From the NCBI GenBank assembly GCA_955651735.1, contig CATPAM010000450.1, forward strand, positions 1 through 7,000: a stretch of DNA of 7,000 nucleotides, read 5' to 3'. The position numbers were made by a program, and so were the translations under genes. How positions within the stretch are numbered: the first letter of the stretch is position 1; every line of letters begins with the position of its first letter. The notes beneath the pieces are model-generated. The model was not told where the DNA came from. It saw only the letters and a program-made list of their open reading frames with translations, and ran no database searches. The DNA is from Candidatus Acidiferrales bacterium. GTDB lineage: Bacteria; Acidobacteriota; Terriglobia; Acidiferrales; UBA7541. Of this stretch, positions 1 to 6,757 are shown one piece after another.

Positions 1-391
1 GCTCCAAAATGTAACGGGCATCGTGAAAATTAAATTTTTGCGACCCTGCGAGGTCCGCGTGACCGGGGCGCGGGGCCACAAGTTTCTTGTCGTGGCTGGC
101 GAGATCAGGCGAGTCCTCGACTGGTAGAGCTTTCTCCCAGTTGGCCCAGTCGCGGTTTTCGATGCGCAGCGCCACAGGAGCGCCGATGGTCTTGCCGTGG
201 CGAACCCCGGCGAAGATTTCGGCGCGGTCCTTCTCGATTTTCTGGCGGCCGCCGCGGCCGTAGCCTAGCTGGCGGCGGTGGAGCTCGTGGTTGATGAAGT
301 CGAGGTCGATCGGAAGAGAAGCGGGCAGGCCGGAAATGAAGGCGAGCAGCGCCTGTCCGTGCGACTCACCGGCAGTGTAGAAGCGCAACAT
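1..391 (-). CDS. aroC: Chorismate synthase, N-terminal part (cut by window edge)
   Basis: Chorismate synthase converts 5-enolpyruvylshikimate-3-phosphate to chorismate, the last step of the shikimate pathway, in the cytoplasm and using reduced FMN. Reading leftward from ATG at 391-389, the 130 visible codons begin MLRFYTAGESHGQAL, which contains the family's N-terminal GESHG signature. Next come RRQLGYGRGGRQKIEKDR (about residues 39-56) and GVRHGKTIGAPVAL, then the RPGHADLAG segment near residue 115; all are hallmark substrate/FMN-binding stretches. Roughly the last two thirds of the protein lie beyond position 1. The start is fixed by alignment to the family, since GESHG normally sits about 8 residues from Met. 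No clear Shine-Dalgarno is visible upstream. The gene is divergent from the mla genes and metabolically unrelated to them. Confidence 0.96.
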   Translation of the reverse strand, partial: MLRFYTAGESHGQALLAFISGLPASLPIDLDFINHELHRRQLGYGRGGRQKIEKDRAEIFAGVRHGKTIGAPVALRIENRDWANWEKALPVEDSPDLASHDKKLVAPRPGHADLAGSQKFNFHDARYILE

Positions 392-409
392 GGGCAATTA
401 GGAACAAGC

Positions 410-415
410 AGTGTA
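410..415 (-). promoter_or_regulatory. Possible -10 element for aroC
   Basis: On the minus strand the hexamer TACACT ends 18 bp before the aroC ATG and resembles a sigma-70 -10 box. No convincing -35 box lies 16-18 bp upstream; the best candidate is a poor CTGGAC. If used, it would give a very short leader, consistent with the lack of an obvious Shine-Dalgarno. Confidence 0.2.
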
Positions 416-468
416 GCGGCGGTGCGGTTGCACGTCCAGTACGGCGGGAGAAGAGAAAGCGGCGGCGC

Positions 469-522
469 TTGACCTGATTGGTGTTGGCGGTTACGCTTCT
501 GGCTTAGTGTTTGTCTTACAAT
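469..522 (+). promoter_or_regulatory. Candidate promoter region for the mlaEFD genes
   Basis: Two sigma-70-like arrangements are visible in the divergent intergenic region. The first is TTGACC (469-474), a 17-bp spacer and TACGCT (492-497). The second is a better -10-like TACAAT (517-522) without a good -35. Either would transcribe rightward into mlaE, whose start is at 557. This is a consensus match by eye only. Confidence 0.35.
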
Positions 523-556
523 AGTTTGCGTTTGCGTGCGGTATCGATAGGGAATT

Positions 557-1399
557 GTGGCAGACACTCCTTTCCAGGTAGCGGGTCGCCAAGCCAAACC
601 CGAGGAACGCGTTTCCACGGGCGAGGTGCTGACCGACGCCTTCAAACAATTCCTTGCACACATTCAGGATTATTCGCGCATGGCTGGCCAGTCCCTTACG
701 AACCTGGCCAGCGGGCCGCGCTATTTCCAGGATATTCTCGACCAGATGGATGATATCGGCGTGGGTTCGCTGCCTATTGTATTGATGGCCGGCTTCTTCA
801 TTGGAGCGGTGATGGTGCTGCAGACGGGATCGCAGTTCACACGATTCGGCCAGACGGCACTGACCGGGGATGTTGTGGCCCTCGCACTCGTGCGGGAGCT
901 GGGACCTACGCTGACGGGTATTTTGGTCGCTGGGCGGTGTTCCTCCGGGATTGCGTCGGAGCTGGGGTCCATGCTGGTAACCGAGCAAGTGGACGCGATG
1001 CGCGCGATGGGCACGGATCCGAGCCGCAAGCTGGTGACGCCGCGGGTGCTGGCGGGGATCTTGATGTTGCCTTTGTTGACCGCGCTGAACGATTTTATTG
1101 GCTTGCTCGGCGGATGCGTCGCGTCGGTTTTTACCCTGCGCTTGAACGCCGTGGAATTCTGGACGCGTGCGATTAATGCGCTAGATTTTGCGGACCTTAT
1201 GCAAGGGATGATGAAGCCCTTGGTCTATGGGTTTATTCTCGCGACCGTCGGCTGCTACAAGGGGCTGACCGTGCGGGGCGGCACACAGGGCGTGGGCCGC
1301 GCAACCACGCAGGCCGTCGTGGTGGCGTCCGTGATGATCATCGCCGCAGACCTGTTCTTGACCAGACTATCGTTATATCTCGGAGACAAAATCTTTTGA
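557..1399 (+). CDS. mlaE: MlaE-family ABC lipid transporter permease
   Basis: This is the integral inner-membrane permease of an Mla-type phospholipid transporter; in the known complex two MlaE copies sit between an MlaD ring and two MlaF ATPases. The 280-residue protein has a hydrophilic N-terminus of about 65 residues. Hydrophobic segments follow near residues 71-90, 105-127, 165-195, 225-243 and 255-275. The diagnostic family stretch is present: [15 protein letters not shown] (113-127), a SELGSM element, [14 protein letters not shown], and PRVLAG. E. coli MlaE is about 260 residues, so this copy has a modest N-terminal extension. The GTG at 557 gives that extension; an AGGGAA lies only 2 bp before it, too close for a good ribosome site. 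An in-frame ATG at 680 (residue 42) is an alternative start that would leave the whole domain intact. The stop overlaps the mlaF start. Confidence 0.93.
   Translation: MADTPFQVAGRQAKPEERVSTGEVLTDAFKQFLAHIQDYSRMAGQSLTNLASGPRYFQDILDQMDDIGVGSLPIVLMAGFFIGAVMVLQTGSQFTRFGQTALTGDVVALALVRELGPTLTGILVAGRCSSGIASELGSMLVTEQVDAMRAMGTDPSRKLVTPRVLAGILMLPLLTALNDFIGLLGGCVASVFTLRLNAVEFWTRAINALDFADLMQGMMKPLVYGFILATVGCYKGLTVRGGTQGVGRATTQAVVVASVMIIAADLFLTRLSLYLGDKIF
1382..1385 (+). promoter_or_regulatory. Ribosome binding site for mlaF
   Basis: GGAG lies 10 bp upstream of the TTG start of mlaF, inside the last codons of mlaE. It supports the unusual TTG start at 1396, where the overlapping TTGA serves as start of mlaF and stop of mlaE, suggesting translational coupling. 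Confidence 0.55.
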
Positions 1400-2238
1400 C
1401 GCCCGCCCCGCAAGAGCCGACAACCTCCGCGGTCGTAACTTTCGCAAATGTAAGAATTGGATTCGATGAAGAGGACGTGTTGCGCGGTGTGTCGTTTGAA
1501 GTGATGCCGCGGGAGACGTTGGTGCTCTTGGGGGAAACGGGAACGGGAAAAACGCTGACCCTGAAATTGGCGGCGGGGTTGCTGCGGCCGACGCAGGGCA
1601 AGATCGAAGTGCTGGGGCAGGAAGTGTCCGCGATGAGCGAGCGAGAGCTGCTGCCGTACCGCAGGCAGTTGGGATTTGTATTTCAGGAGGGCGCGCTATT
1701 TGACTCGATGTCCGTGGCAGAGAATGTTGCCTACCAGTTGCGCGAGGATCGCATGAGCGAAGAGGAGGTCGAACGGCGCGTGCAAGAGGTCTTGCACTTT
1801 GTGGAGCTCGAGCAGACGGTTGATATGCTGCCGTCGGAACTTTCGGGCGGCATGCGCCGGCGCGTCTCGATCGCCCGCGCATTAGCGACGCGGCCGCCCG
1901 TCGTGCTGTACGATTCGCCGACCGCGGGACTCGATCCGGTGACGGCGCAAACGATCATCACGCTGATTTTGCGCTCGCGTGACCTGTTTGGCGTAACGGC
2001 CATGCTGGCCACGCAGCGATTACAGGATGGATTTGCGCTGGCGAACTTCCGATTTGATCCGGAATCCAAGCGCGTTGTACGCCTTACGGAGAGAGAAAGT
2101 ACTATGCCGGTAAGAGGGGGAAACGGCGAGCCGGCCACAAGATTTGTGCTTTATCGCGAGGGACGAGTCTATTTCGAGGGCGCGCCGGAGGAGCTGGCGG
2201 AGTCGAAGGACGCGTATTTGCAGCGGTTTCTTGTGTGA
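1396..2238 (+). CDS. mlaF: MlaF-like ABC transporter ATPase with non-canonical Walker B and H-loop
   Basis: This is the cytoplasmic ATPase expected to drive the MlaE permease. The 280-residue protein has Walker A GETGTGKT (46-53), a Q-loop glutamine at 97 in [12 protein letters not shown] (typical of MlaF-like proteins), signature [15 protein letters not shown] starting at 149, and D-loop GLDP around 178-181. Two catalytic positions deviate. After the Walker B aspartate D173, the usual catalytic glutamate is Ser174 ([10 protein letters not shown]). The switch histidine of the H-loop, normally TH(D), is Gln207 (LATQRLQD). Between the H-loop and the last recognisable strand ([13 protein letters not shown]) there are about 30 more residues than usual. 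The TTG start overlaps mlaE by 4 bp, has GGAG 10 bp upstream, and starts the ABC fold at a normal distance. The order E-F-D and the sequence make the family clear; whether it hydrolyses ATP normally is uncertain. Confidence 0.9.
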   Translation: MTPAPQEPTTSAVVTFANVRIGFDEEDVLRGVSFEVMPRETLVLLGETGTGKTLTLKLAAGLLRPTQGKIEVLGQEVSAMSERELLPYRRQLGFVFQEGALFDSMSVAENVAYQLREDRMSEEEVERRVQEVLHFVELEQTVDMLPSELSGGMRRRVSIARALATRPPVVLYDSPTAGLDPVTAQTIITLILRSRDLFGVTAMLATQRLQDGFALANFRFDPESKRVVRLTERESTMPVRGGNGEPATRFVLYREGRVYFEGAPEELAESKDAYLQRFLV

Positions 2239-2328
2239 ATTTGATAGGCTGTGGGAGCAGAAAAGCTGACAGCGCAGTGGCGCAGGGCGGCGCTGGGTGC
2301 GGCCACGTAGGGTTGTGAAAGACGCGGA

Positions 2329-2333
2329 AAGGA
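2329..2333 (+). promoter_or_regulatory. Ribosome binding site deciding the mlaD start
   Basis: AAGGA, followed by a second purine run GAAGAG, lies 11 bp before the ATG at 2345. It supports this ATG over in-frame GTG codons at 2297 and 2315, which would add 10-16 charged residues before the membrane anchor. Confidence 0.5.
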
Positions 2334-2344
2334 AGAGCGAGTTC

Positions 2345-3430
2345 ATGGCGCTGCGCAAACAACTGACCTGGACGGAACTGCGCGTCGGGCTATTTGTGCT
2401 GGTCGGACTGTTCGTTCTCGCGGTGGGCATCTTTTATGTCACCGGCGCCACTTTTATCGGGCCAAAGTACCGGCTGAAAACGTATTTGCCCGAAGTTTCT
2501 GACTTAGCGAATGGCGCCCCGGTACGCGTGGATGGCGTCGAGGTCGGCAATGTGGAGTCCATCAGGCTCGTGCCGCGGACGCCAGGGCGCGCGCCGGAGA
2601 AGAACAAGAACATCGAAGTCGTGATGCGCATTGACCGGAGGTTTCAAGGCGACATCCTGACCGATTCGACGGCCAGTTTGGTCACGGAAGGTTTGCTTGG
2701 CAACCGAGTTGTGAACATAACGCGCGGCTTTACCGGCGTGCCACTCAAAGAAGGGCAGGAAATTACCGGCACGGAGGAAAAGGCCATCAAGGAAGTGGTC
2801 GAGCGCAGCGCGGACGTCCTCGCGAATTTGCAAGCGCTGTCTGACAACGTCAAGGAGTTGCTGGCCGGCGTGCAGCAAGGCCGCGGAACGCTAGGCAAGC
2901 TGCTCACCGACGAACAGGTGTACAAAAACCTGAATAGCGTGCTCGCGAAGACAAACCAGGTCGCCACCGATATCCAAGAAGGGCGGGGCACGCTCGGGAA
3001 GCTGGTGGCTTCCGACGAGCTGTATGGCAAGGTGAACACCGCGGTCGACAACGTCAACGTCATCATGAGCGACGTGCGCAGCCAGAAGGGAACCCTCGGC
3101 AAACTGCTGTACGATCCGTCGCTCTATGACGAAGCCAAGAAAGCACTGAGCAGCGGCAACGCCATGATCAGCGATGTCCGCGAGGGCAAGGGCACACTCG
3201 GCAAACTCGCCACCGACGATGCGCTCTACAATAAGCTGCGAGACACGAGCACCAATCTGGCCAGTGCCACGGCGAAGCTGAACGAAAATACCACTACGAT
3301 CGGAAAAATGTTTTCGGACCCGCAGTTGTACGACAATCTGACCGGCTTGACAGGTGATCTGCGCTTGTTGATTGGAGATTTCCGGCGAAATCCCAAGAAG
3401 TTCCTGCACTTCAAGATTACTGTATTTTGA
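2345..3430 (+). CDS. mlaD: MlaD-like MCE-domain lipid-transport protein with a repeat tail
   Basis: This MCE (mammalian cell entry) protein is the periplasmic, inner-membrane-anchored lipid-binding subunit of Mla-type transporters. From the ATG at 2345 it has 361 residues. A short cytoplasmic N-terminus (1-11) is followed by one transmembrane segment (12-33) and an MCE domain of about 42-128, with VSDLANGAPVRVDGVEVG and the conserved GLLGNRVVNITRG. A helical stretch follows (about 145-180), then five tandem 34-residue units (181-350) built on GTLGKLxxDxxLY. The end is basic then aromatic (NPKKFLHFKITVF). E. coli MlaD is only about 180 residues, so the tail doubles the length and may act as a helical periplasmic needle or partner-binding arm (inference). 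The frame is open upstream to a GTG at 2297; I prefer 2345 because AAGGA (2329-2333) precedes it and the transmembrane segment then sits at the N-terminus as in the family. Confidence 0.92.
   Translation: MALRKQLTWTELRVGLFVLVGLFVLAVGIFYVTGATFIGPKYRLKTYLPEVSDLANGAPVRVDGVEVGNVESIRLVPRTPGRAPEKNKNIEVVMRIDRRFQGDILTDSTASLVTEGLLGNRVVNITRGFTGVPLKEGQEITGTEEKAIKEVVERSADVLANLQALSDNVKELLAGVQQGRGTLGKLLTDEQVYKNLNSVLAKTNQVATDIQEGRGTLGKLVASDELYGKVNTAVDNVNVIMSDVRSQKGTLGKLLYDPSLYDEAKKALSSGNAMISDVREGKGTLGKLATDDALYNKLRDTSTNLASATAKLNENTTTIGKMFSDPQLYDNLTGLTGDLRLLIGDFRRNPKKFLHFKITVF
2885..3394 (+). repeat. Five tandem 102-bp (34-residue) coding repeats in mlaD
   Basis: Units begin at 2885, 2987, 3089, 3191 and 3293 and keep an exact 34-residue period without indels. 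The protein consensus is GTLGKLxxDxxLY near the unit start, then an amphipathic stretch ending in hydrophobic-acidic residues (SDV, TDI, GDF) and a short basic/Gly linker. Unit 5 has drifted most (TTIGKMFSDPQLY). DNA identity between units is clearly lower than protein identity, so these are old duplications under selection. Confidence 0.88.
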
Positions 3431-3466
3431 CGCTATCGTCTGTTTTGCCGGGACACCCGCGCTGTG

Positions 3467-3498
3467 TTGTAATGACTTTGTAACAAAAACTCTATAGG
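3467..3498 (+). promoter_or_regulatory. Weak candidate promoter for the kinase-like / Ppx genes
   Basis: The AT-richer gap between mlaD and the next gene contains TTGTAA twice (3467-3472 and 3478-3483, 11 bp apart) and a TATAGG further down (3493-3498). Spacers do not fit the 17-bp optimum for any pair, so this is only a possible start site for a transcript separate from mla. No rho-independent terminator is visible in the 89-bp gap. Confidence 0.2.
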
Positions 3499-3519
3499 CT
3501 CCACCCAATCGAGTCGATT

Positions 3520-4293
3520 GTGCCTACAAATGTGACCGAACCACAGGATCAGAAAACGGCGCCGCGCCCGGAGGCGGCAAAATCCACGCTCCCGCAGCCA
3601 GGGCGGCCGGTTCCGAGCCGCGCCTATCCCGGCGCGCTCATCGTTGTGGAAGGCACCGACGGCTCCGGCAAGAGCACGCAACTGTACCTGCTGAAGCGCT
3701 GGCTCGAGATCGGCGGTTACCGCCTGCACTTCACGGAGTGGAACTCCTCGCCGCTAGTGAAGTCTGCGACACGGCGCGGAAAGCAGCGGCGGCTGCTGAC
3801 TCCGACAACGTTTTCCCTACTGCACGCCGCGGATTTTGCGGACCGCTGCGAGCGGCAGATCATGCCTTTGCTACAGGGCGATTACCTCGTACTCGCCGAC
3901 CGCTACATCTACACGGCGTTCGCGCGCGACGCGTCGCGTGGCTGCCCTCCGCGGTGGCTGCGCAATCTTTATCGCTTCGCGCCAATTCCAGACATTATCT
4001 TTTACTTTCGCGCCCCTCTCGACATCGCCGTGCACCGCATCCTGAGCGGGCGCCCGAAGCTAAAATATTACGAAGCAGGCATGGATTTAGGATTGTCGTA
4101 CGACCGCGCGGAGAGCTTCCGCTTGTTCCAGGCGCGCATTCTCGAGGAATACGACAAGATGGTGGACACCGACAATTTCGTGGTCCTCGACGGCACCATC
4201 CCGGTCAACAAACTGCAAAAGCAGATGCGCGACATCGTAGCCTCCAAAATCGACCTGAAGCGCTTCGCGCCTCACGCTGCCGAGACGGAATAG
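3520..4293 (+). CDS. Thymidylate kinase-like P-loop protein, first of a tandem pair
   Basis: This is a P-loop NMP-kinase-fold protein nearest to thymidylate kinase (TMK), which phosphorylates dTMP with ATP. It has 257 residues. A proline-rich, probably disordered N-terminus of about 38 residues precedes the core: ALIVVEGTDGSGKSTQL with an intact Walker A (G45 to T53) and the DRY element LADRYIYTAFARD (D127-Y129), corresponding to the TMK DR(Y/F/H) motif. The lid region differs from ordinary TMK: in place of the usual Arg-rich, DRIE-type lid it has GRPKLKYYEAGMDLGLSYD (around 175-193). The downstream neighbour shares this motif. Because of it, dTMP may not be the substrate, so I give no gene symbol. 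GTG 3520 is a family-neutral choice; GTG at 3532 is equally possible, and neither has a clear Shine-Dalgarno. Only 2 bp separate it from the next gene. Confidence 0.85.
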   Translation: MPTNVTEPQDQKTAPRPEAAKSTLPQPGRPVPSRAYPGALIVVEGTDGSGKSTQLYLLKRWLEIGGYRLHFTEWNSSPLVKSATRRGKQRRLLTPTTFSLLHAADFADRCERQIMPLLQGDYLVLADRYIYTAFARDASRGCPPRWLRNLYRFAPIPDIIFYFRAPLDIAVHRILSGRPKLKYYEAGMDLGLSYDRAESFRLFQARILEEYDKMVDTDNFVVLDGTIPVNKLQKQMRDIVASKIDLKRFAPHAAETE

Positions 4294-4295
4294 CC

Positions 4296-5144
4296 ATGCC
4301 AGACCAGGAAAAAGATAAAGAGAAAGCAGCAGCAGCCCCAGCCGCAACCGCCGACGCGACATCTGCCCCCGTGTCCGGCACCGCGACGAAGACGCCCGCC
4401 GAAGAAGAAGCCTCGCAATATTTTTACGGCGAAGCGCTCGTCGGTTTCGATCCTAGCGAAATTACGGGCAGCTTGATCGTCATCGAAGGAATGGACGGCT
4501 CCGGCCGCTCTACGCAAATCGCCTTGTTGCAGGAATGGCTCGAATCCGAAGGTTTTGCGGTCCAGACCAGCGGTCTGCGGCGTTCGAATCTGGTCGGGCG
4601 CGACATCGACGAGCTGCTGGCGAAAAACGCCGTAACCCGCCTGACGCTTTCGCTTATGTACGCGACTGACTTCTTCGATCAAGTGGAGCATCGCATTCTC
4701 CCCGCACTGCGCGCCGGCACGGTCGTTCTTGCCGACCGCTTCATCTTTACCCTGATCGCGCGCGGCGTGGTGCGCGGCATCAATCGCGATTACATCAGCG
4801 GCTTGTACGCCATGGCCTTGCGCCCGCATCTCACGTTTTGGTTGAACGTGCGCCCGGAAACCGCCTTCGCGCGCGAATTTAAGAAAGCGCAAGCCATCAG
4901 CTACTGGGAAGCAGGTCGCGACATGTCCCTGTCCCACGACCTCTATTGGTCCTTCATCCGCTACCAGACCATGATCAAGCGCGAGTTTGAAGTCATGGCC
5001 AAGCGCCACAACTTTATCGAGCTCGACGGCGAAGCCAGCGTCTCCTCGGTGAACAAGCAATTGCGCCAGCGCATCGCCGAGCAGTTGGGCATTCGCGCCA
5101 CAAAATACACTCCCTCCGCTGCATTGGCGCACCTCTGGCGGTAA
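4296..5144 (+). CDS. Thymidylate kinase-like protein with Arg in the P-loop, second of the pair
   Basis: This 282-residue protein is paralogous to the preceding gene. The first 40 or so residues are low-complexity, rich in Lys, Ala, Pro and Thr. The kinase-like core follows: SLIVIEGMDGSGRSTQI, where the Walker A lysine is replaced by Arg71 (codon CGC). A DRF element LADRFIFTLIARG is at D147-F149, and the lid-like motif YWEAGRDMSLSHD (203-215) matches YYEAGMDLGLSYD of the first copy. Loss of the P-loop lysine usually weakens or abolishes phosphoryl transfer, so a regulatory or scaffold role, perhaps as a heterodimer with the first copy, is a reasonable inference; TMK-family enzymes are dimers. 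The ATG start lies 2 bp after the upstream stop. The same frame is open well upstream inside the first gene, but that part is out-of-frame readthrough without kinase sequence. Confidence 0.85.
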   Translation: MPDQEKDKEKAAAAPAATADATSAPVSGTATKTPAEEEASQYFYGEALVGFDPSEITGSLIVIEGMDGSGRSTQIALLQEWLESEGFAVQTSGLRRSNLVGRDIDELLAKNAVTRLTLSLMYATDFFDQVEHRILPALRAGTVVLADRFIFTLIARGVVRGINRDYISGLYAMALRPHLTFWLNVRPETAFAREFKKAQAISYWEAGRDMSLSHDLYWSFIRYQTMIKREFEVMAKRHNFIELDGEASVSSVNKQLRQRIAEQLGIRATKYTPSAALAHLWR

Positions 5145-5153
5145 ACTCTGCGC

Positions 5154-6704
5154 ATGTCTGAGCCGGTCCACATTGCCGCCATCGACGCCGGCTCAAACGC
5201 CGTCCGCCTCTCCGTAGCCCGCGCCTATTCCGCATTAGATATCGAGCCGCTGCACAACGAGCGCTACTCGCTGCGCCTCGGCGAAAGCGTGTTCCTGCGC
5301 CATCGTTTCAGCGAAGACATCTTCAAGAAAGGTGTCAAGGCCTTCCGCCACTTCAAGGAAATAATGGATGAATTCGGCGTGACGCGTTATCGCGCCGTGG
5401 CCACCAGCGCCTCCCGCGAAGCGCGCAATCGCGCGGCCTTCGTCCGGCAAATCAAACAAAAAGCCGGCATCGCGCTCGAGGTAATCAGCGGAACGGAAGA
5501 ATCCCGGCTGGGAAGGGAAGCGGCCATTGCCGCGCTCGGACCGGAATCGCCCCCGCGCTGCATCGCCGACCTCGGTGGAGGAAGCCTGGAGATCAACATC
5601 CTCCGCGACCACAGCGTCGAGCAGAACGCGCAATTGCCCGTCGGCACCGTTCGTTTGATGACCACGCTAAACCTTCCGGGCGTAATTCGTCCCGTGCAAG
5701 CGGAGCAAGTGCGCCGATACGTCCGTGCGCTGCTGGAGTCGCGCTTGCCGTCACGGCCAAACCTCGCGGAAAGCATCGCCGTCGCACTTGGCGGCAACGC
5801 GGAAACGCTCATGACCGTCGCACCTGGTCCCCGCGAGCACGGCGTGCCAACACTACAACTTTCTCTCTTGCGCGAGCGTCTCGATGACATCCTGCGCCGC
5901 AACGTCCGCGAGCGCATGAAAGCCTACGCGGTGCGCCGCGACCGCGCCGACGTCATGGCCATCGCGGCCATCACCTTTGTCACCCTCGGCCGCTATCTTA
6001 ACCTGCGTACTCTCTCGATCCCCGGGGTCGGCATTCGCGAAGGCCTGCTTCAGGAAATCGCCCGCGAAGCCTTCTCCCGTAAGGAGCCGCATCGCTACAG
6101 CGCAGCTGCGCGTCAACTTCTTGTCGGCACGCGCAGCTTCGCCCGCCGCCTGGAGTACGATCAGCGTCACGCCGAGCACGTGCGCGAGCTGAGCATCCTG
6201 CTCTTTGACGAGCTGCAGCCTGTTCACCATTTGCCCGCAGAATCGCGCGTACTCCTCGAAGCCGGCGCGTTGCTCCACGATACCGGTCACATGATCAGCC
6301 ATCGCGGCCACCACAAGCACGGCGAATACCTCGCGCTCAATGGAGATATTCCCGGCCTCGAGGGCCGCGACCGCGCGGTTGTGGCCGCGCTGGTCCGCTA
6401 TCACAATCGCAAGTCAGAGCCGGCCAGCCATCACGTCGCGTATTCGTCGCTGAATAACAATGATAAGCGCATGGCTCGCCGCCTGGCTTCCATTCTTCGC
6501 ATCGCGGAAGCCCTCGATCATTCCCATCGCCAGCGCGTCACCAACGTCGATGCCACCTTTCAGCGCGGCGCCGTCGGCGTGCAGATCAACGCGCGCGGCG
6601 ATGCAGCCGAAGACCTACGCGATGCAAATCGCAGCGCCGAGCTTTTTGAAAAAGAATTTCACGTGCGGACGTTTTTCCGGCAAGCGGCGCCTGCACGCTT
6701 GTAA
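5154..6704 (+). CDS. Ppx/GppA phosphatase with C-terminal HD domain
   Basis: Members of this family are exopolyphosphatases (releasing Pi from polyphosphate ends) and/or pppGpp 5'-phosphohydrolases, in the cytoplasm. The 516 residues match the length of two-domain Ppx enzymes. The N-terminal actin-like ASKHA domain has AAIDAGSNAVRL (8-19), TSASREARN (84-92), SGTEESRLG (112-120, including the expected catalytic Glu pair), IADLGGGSLEI (137-147) and LPVGTVRL; GGNAETL lies near 209. The C-terminal HD-type domain has candidate metal ligands in RHAEHV (H339, H342), LLHDTGH (H375-D376), SHRGHHKHGEYL, RYHNRKSEP (H417) and EALDHSHR (D455). Ppx and GppA cannot be told apart by sequence alone, so no symbol is given. 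ATG 5154 follows the upstream gene by 9 bp, suggesting one transcript; the Shine-Dalgarno is weak. Confidence 0.93.
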   Translation: MSEPVHIAAIDAGSNAVRLSVARAYSALDIEPLHNERYSLRLGESVFLRHRFSEDIFKKGVKAFRHFKEIMDEFGVTRYRAVATSASREARNRAAFVRQIKQKAGIALEVISGTEESRLGREAAIAALGPESPPRCIADLGGGSLEINILRDHSVEQNAQLPVGTVRLMTTLNLPGVIRPVQAEQVRRYVRALLESRLPSRPNLAESIAVALGGNAETLMTVAPGPREHGVPTLQLSLLRERLDDILRRNVRERMKAYAVRRDRADVMAIAAITFVTLGRYLNLRTLSIPGVGIREGLLQEIAREAFSRKEPHRYSAAARQLLVGTRSFARRLEYDQRHAEHVRELSILLFDELQPVHHLPAESRVLLEAGALLHDTGHMISHRGHHKHGEYLALNGDIPGLEGRDRAVVAALVRYHNRKSEPASHHVAYSSLNNNDKRMARRLASILRIAEALDHSHRQRVTNVDATFQRGAVGVQINARGDAAEDLRDANRSAELFEKEFHVRTFFRQAAPARL

Positions 6705-6738
6705 TCCGCATGTAGACAAACAGACAATCTATTTCCCC

Positions 6739-6746
6739 GGAGGAGA
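6739..6746 (+). promoter_or_regulatory. Strong ribosome binding site for the SixA-like gene
   Basis: GGAGGAGA is the best Shine-Dalgarno match in the window, 11 bp before the ATG at 6758. In the same 53-bp gap a weak promoter-like pair exists: TTGTAA (6699-6704, overlapping the ppx stop) and GACAAT 18 bp later. The last gene could therefore also be transcribed alone. Confidence 0.7.
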
Positions 6747-6757
6747 AAACCCCACTC

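Noticed and set aside
371..416. The 9-mer GCAGTGTAG occurs twice near the aroC start (around 372-380 and 408-416).
   Set aside because: One copy is aroC coding sequence and the other lies in the intergenic region; two copies of a 9-mer without symmetry or further copies are not enough for an operator.
278..753. Short plus-strand open frames before and across the start of mlaE (278-472 and 511-753).
   Set aside because: The first is antisense to aroC and the intergenic DNA; the second runs out of frame across the mlaE N-terminus. Neither has a ribosome site or family features.
2270..2295. A 6-bp inverted repeat (CAGCGC / GCGCTG) with a 14-base loop between mlaF and mlaD, considered as a terminator or attenuator.
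   Set aside because: The stem is short, the loop long and no T-run follows; such matches are expected by chance in GC-rich DNA.
3738..4295. The reading frame of the second kinase-like gene is open far upstream, which could suggest a 468-residue protein overlapping the first kinase-like gene.
   Set aside because: Its upstream part is Arg/Pro/Ala-rich frame-shifted sequence of the first gene with no family features, and the kinase-like core starts after the ATG at 4296, right behind the upstream stop.
4296..5144. The Arg-containing P-loop considered as a sign that the second kinase-like gene is a pseudogene.
   Set aside because: The frame is intact over 282 codons, the DRF and lid motifs are kept and the spacing to both neighbours is operon-like, so it appears to be under selection as a protein.
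4272..5171. A long open frame (about 299 codons) on the minus strand opposite the second kinase-like gene.
   Set aside because: It is fully antisense to a well-supported gene, has no recognisable domain, and such frames are common opposite GC-rich coding sequence with strong codon bias.
5853..6404. A minus-strand open frame of 183 codons opposite the Ppx/GppA gene.
   Set aside because: It covers conserved Ppx and HD motifs on the other strand and shows no domain of its own; codon-bias shadow.
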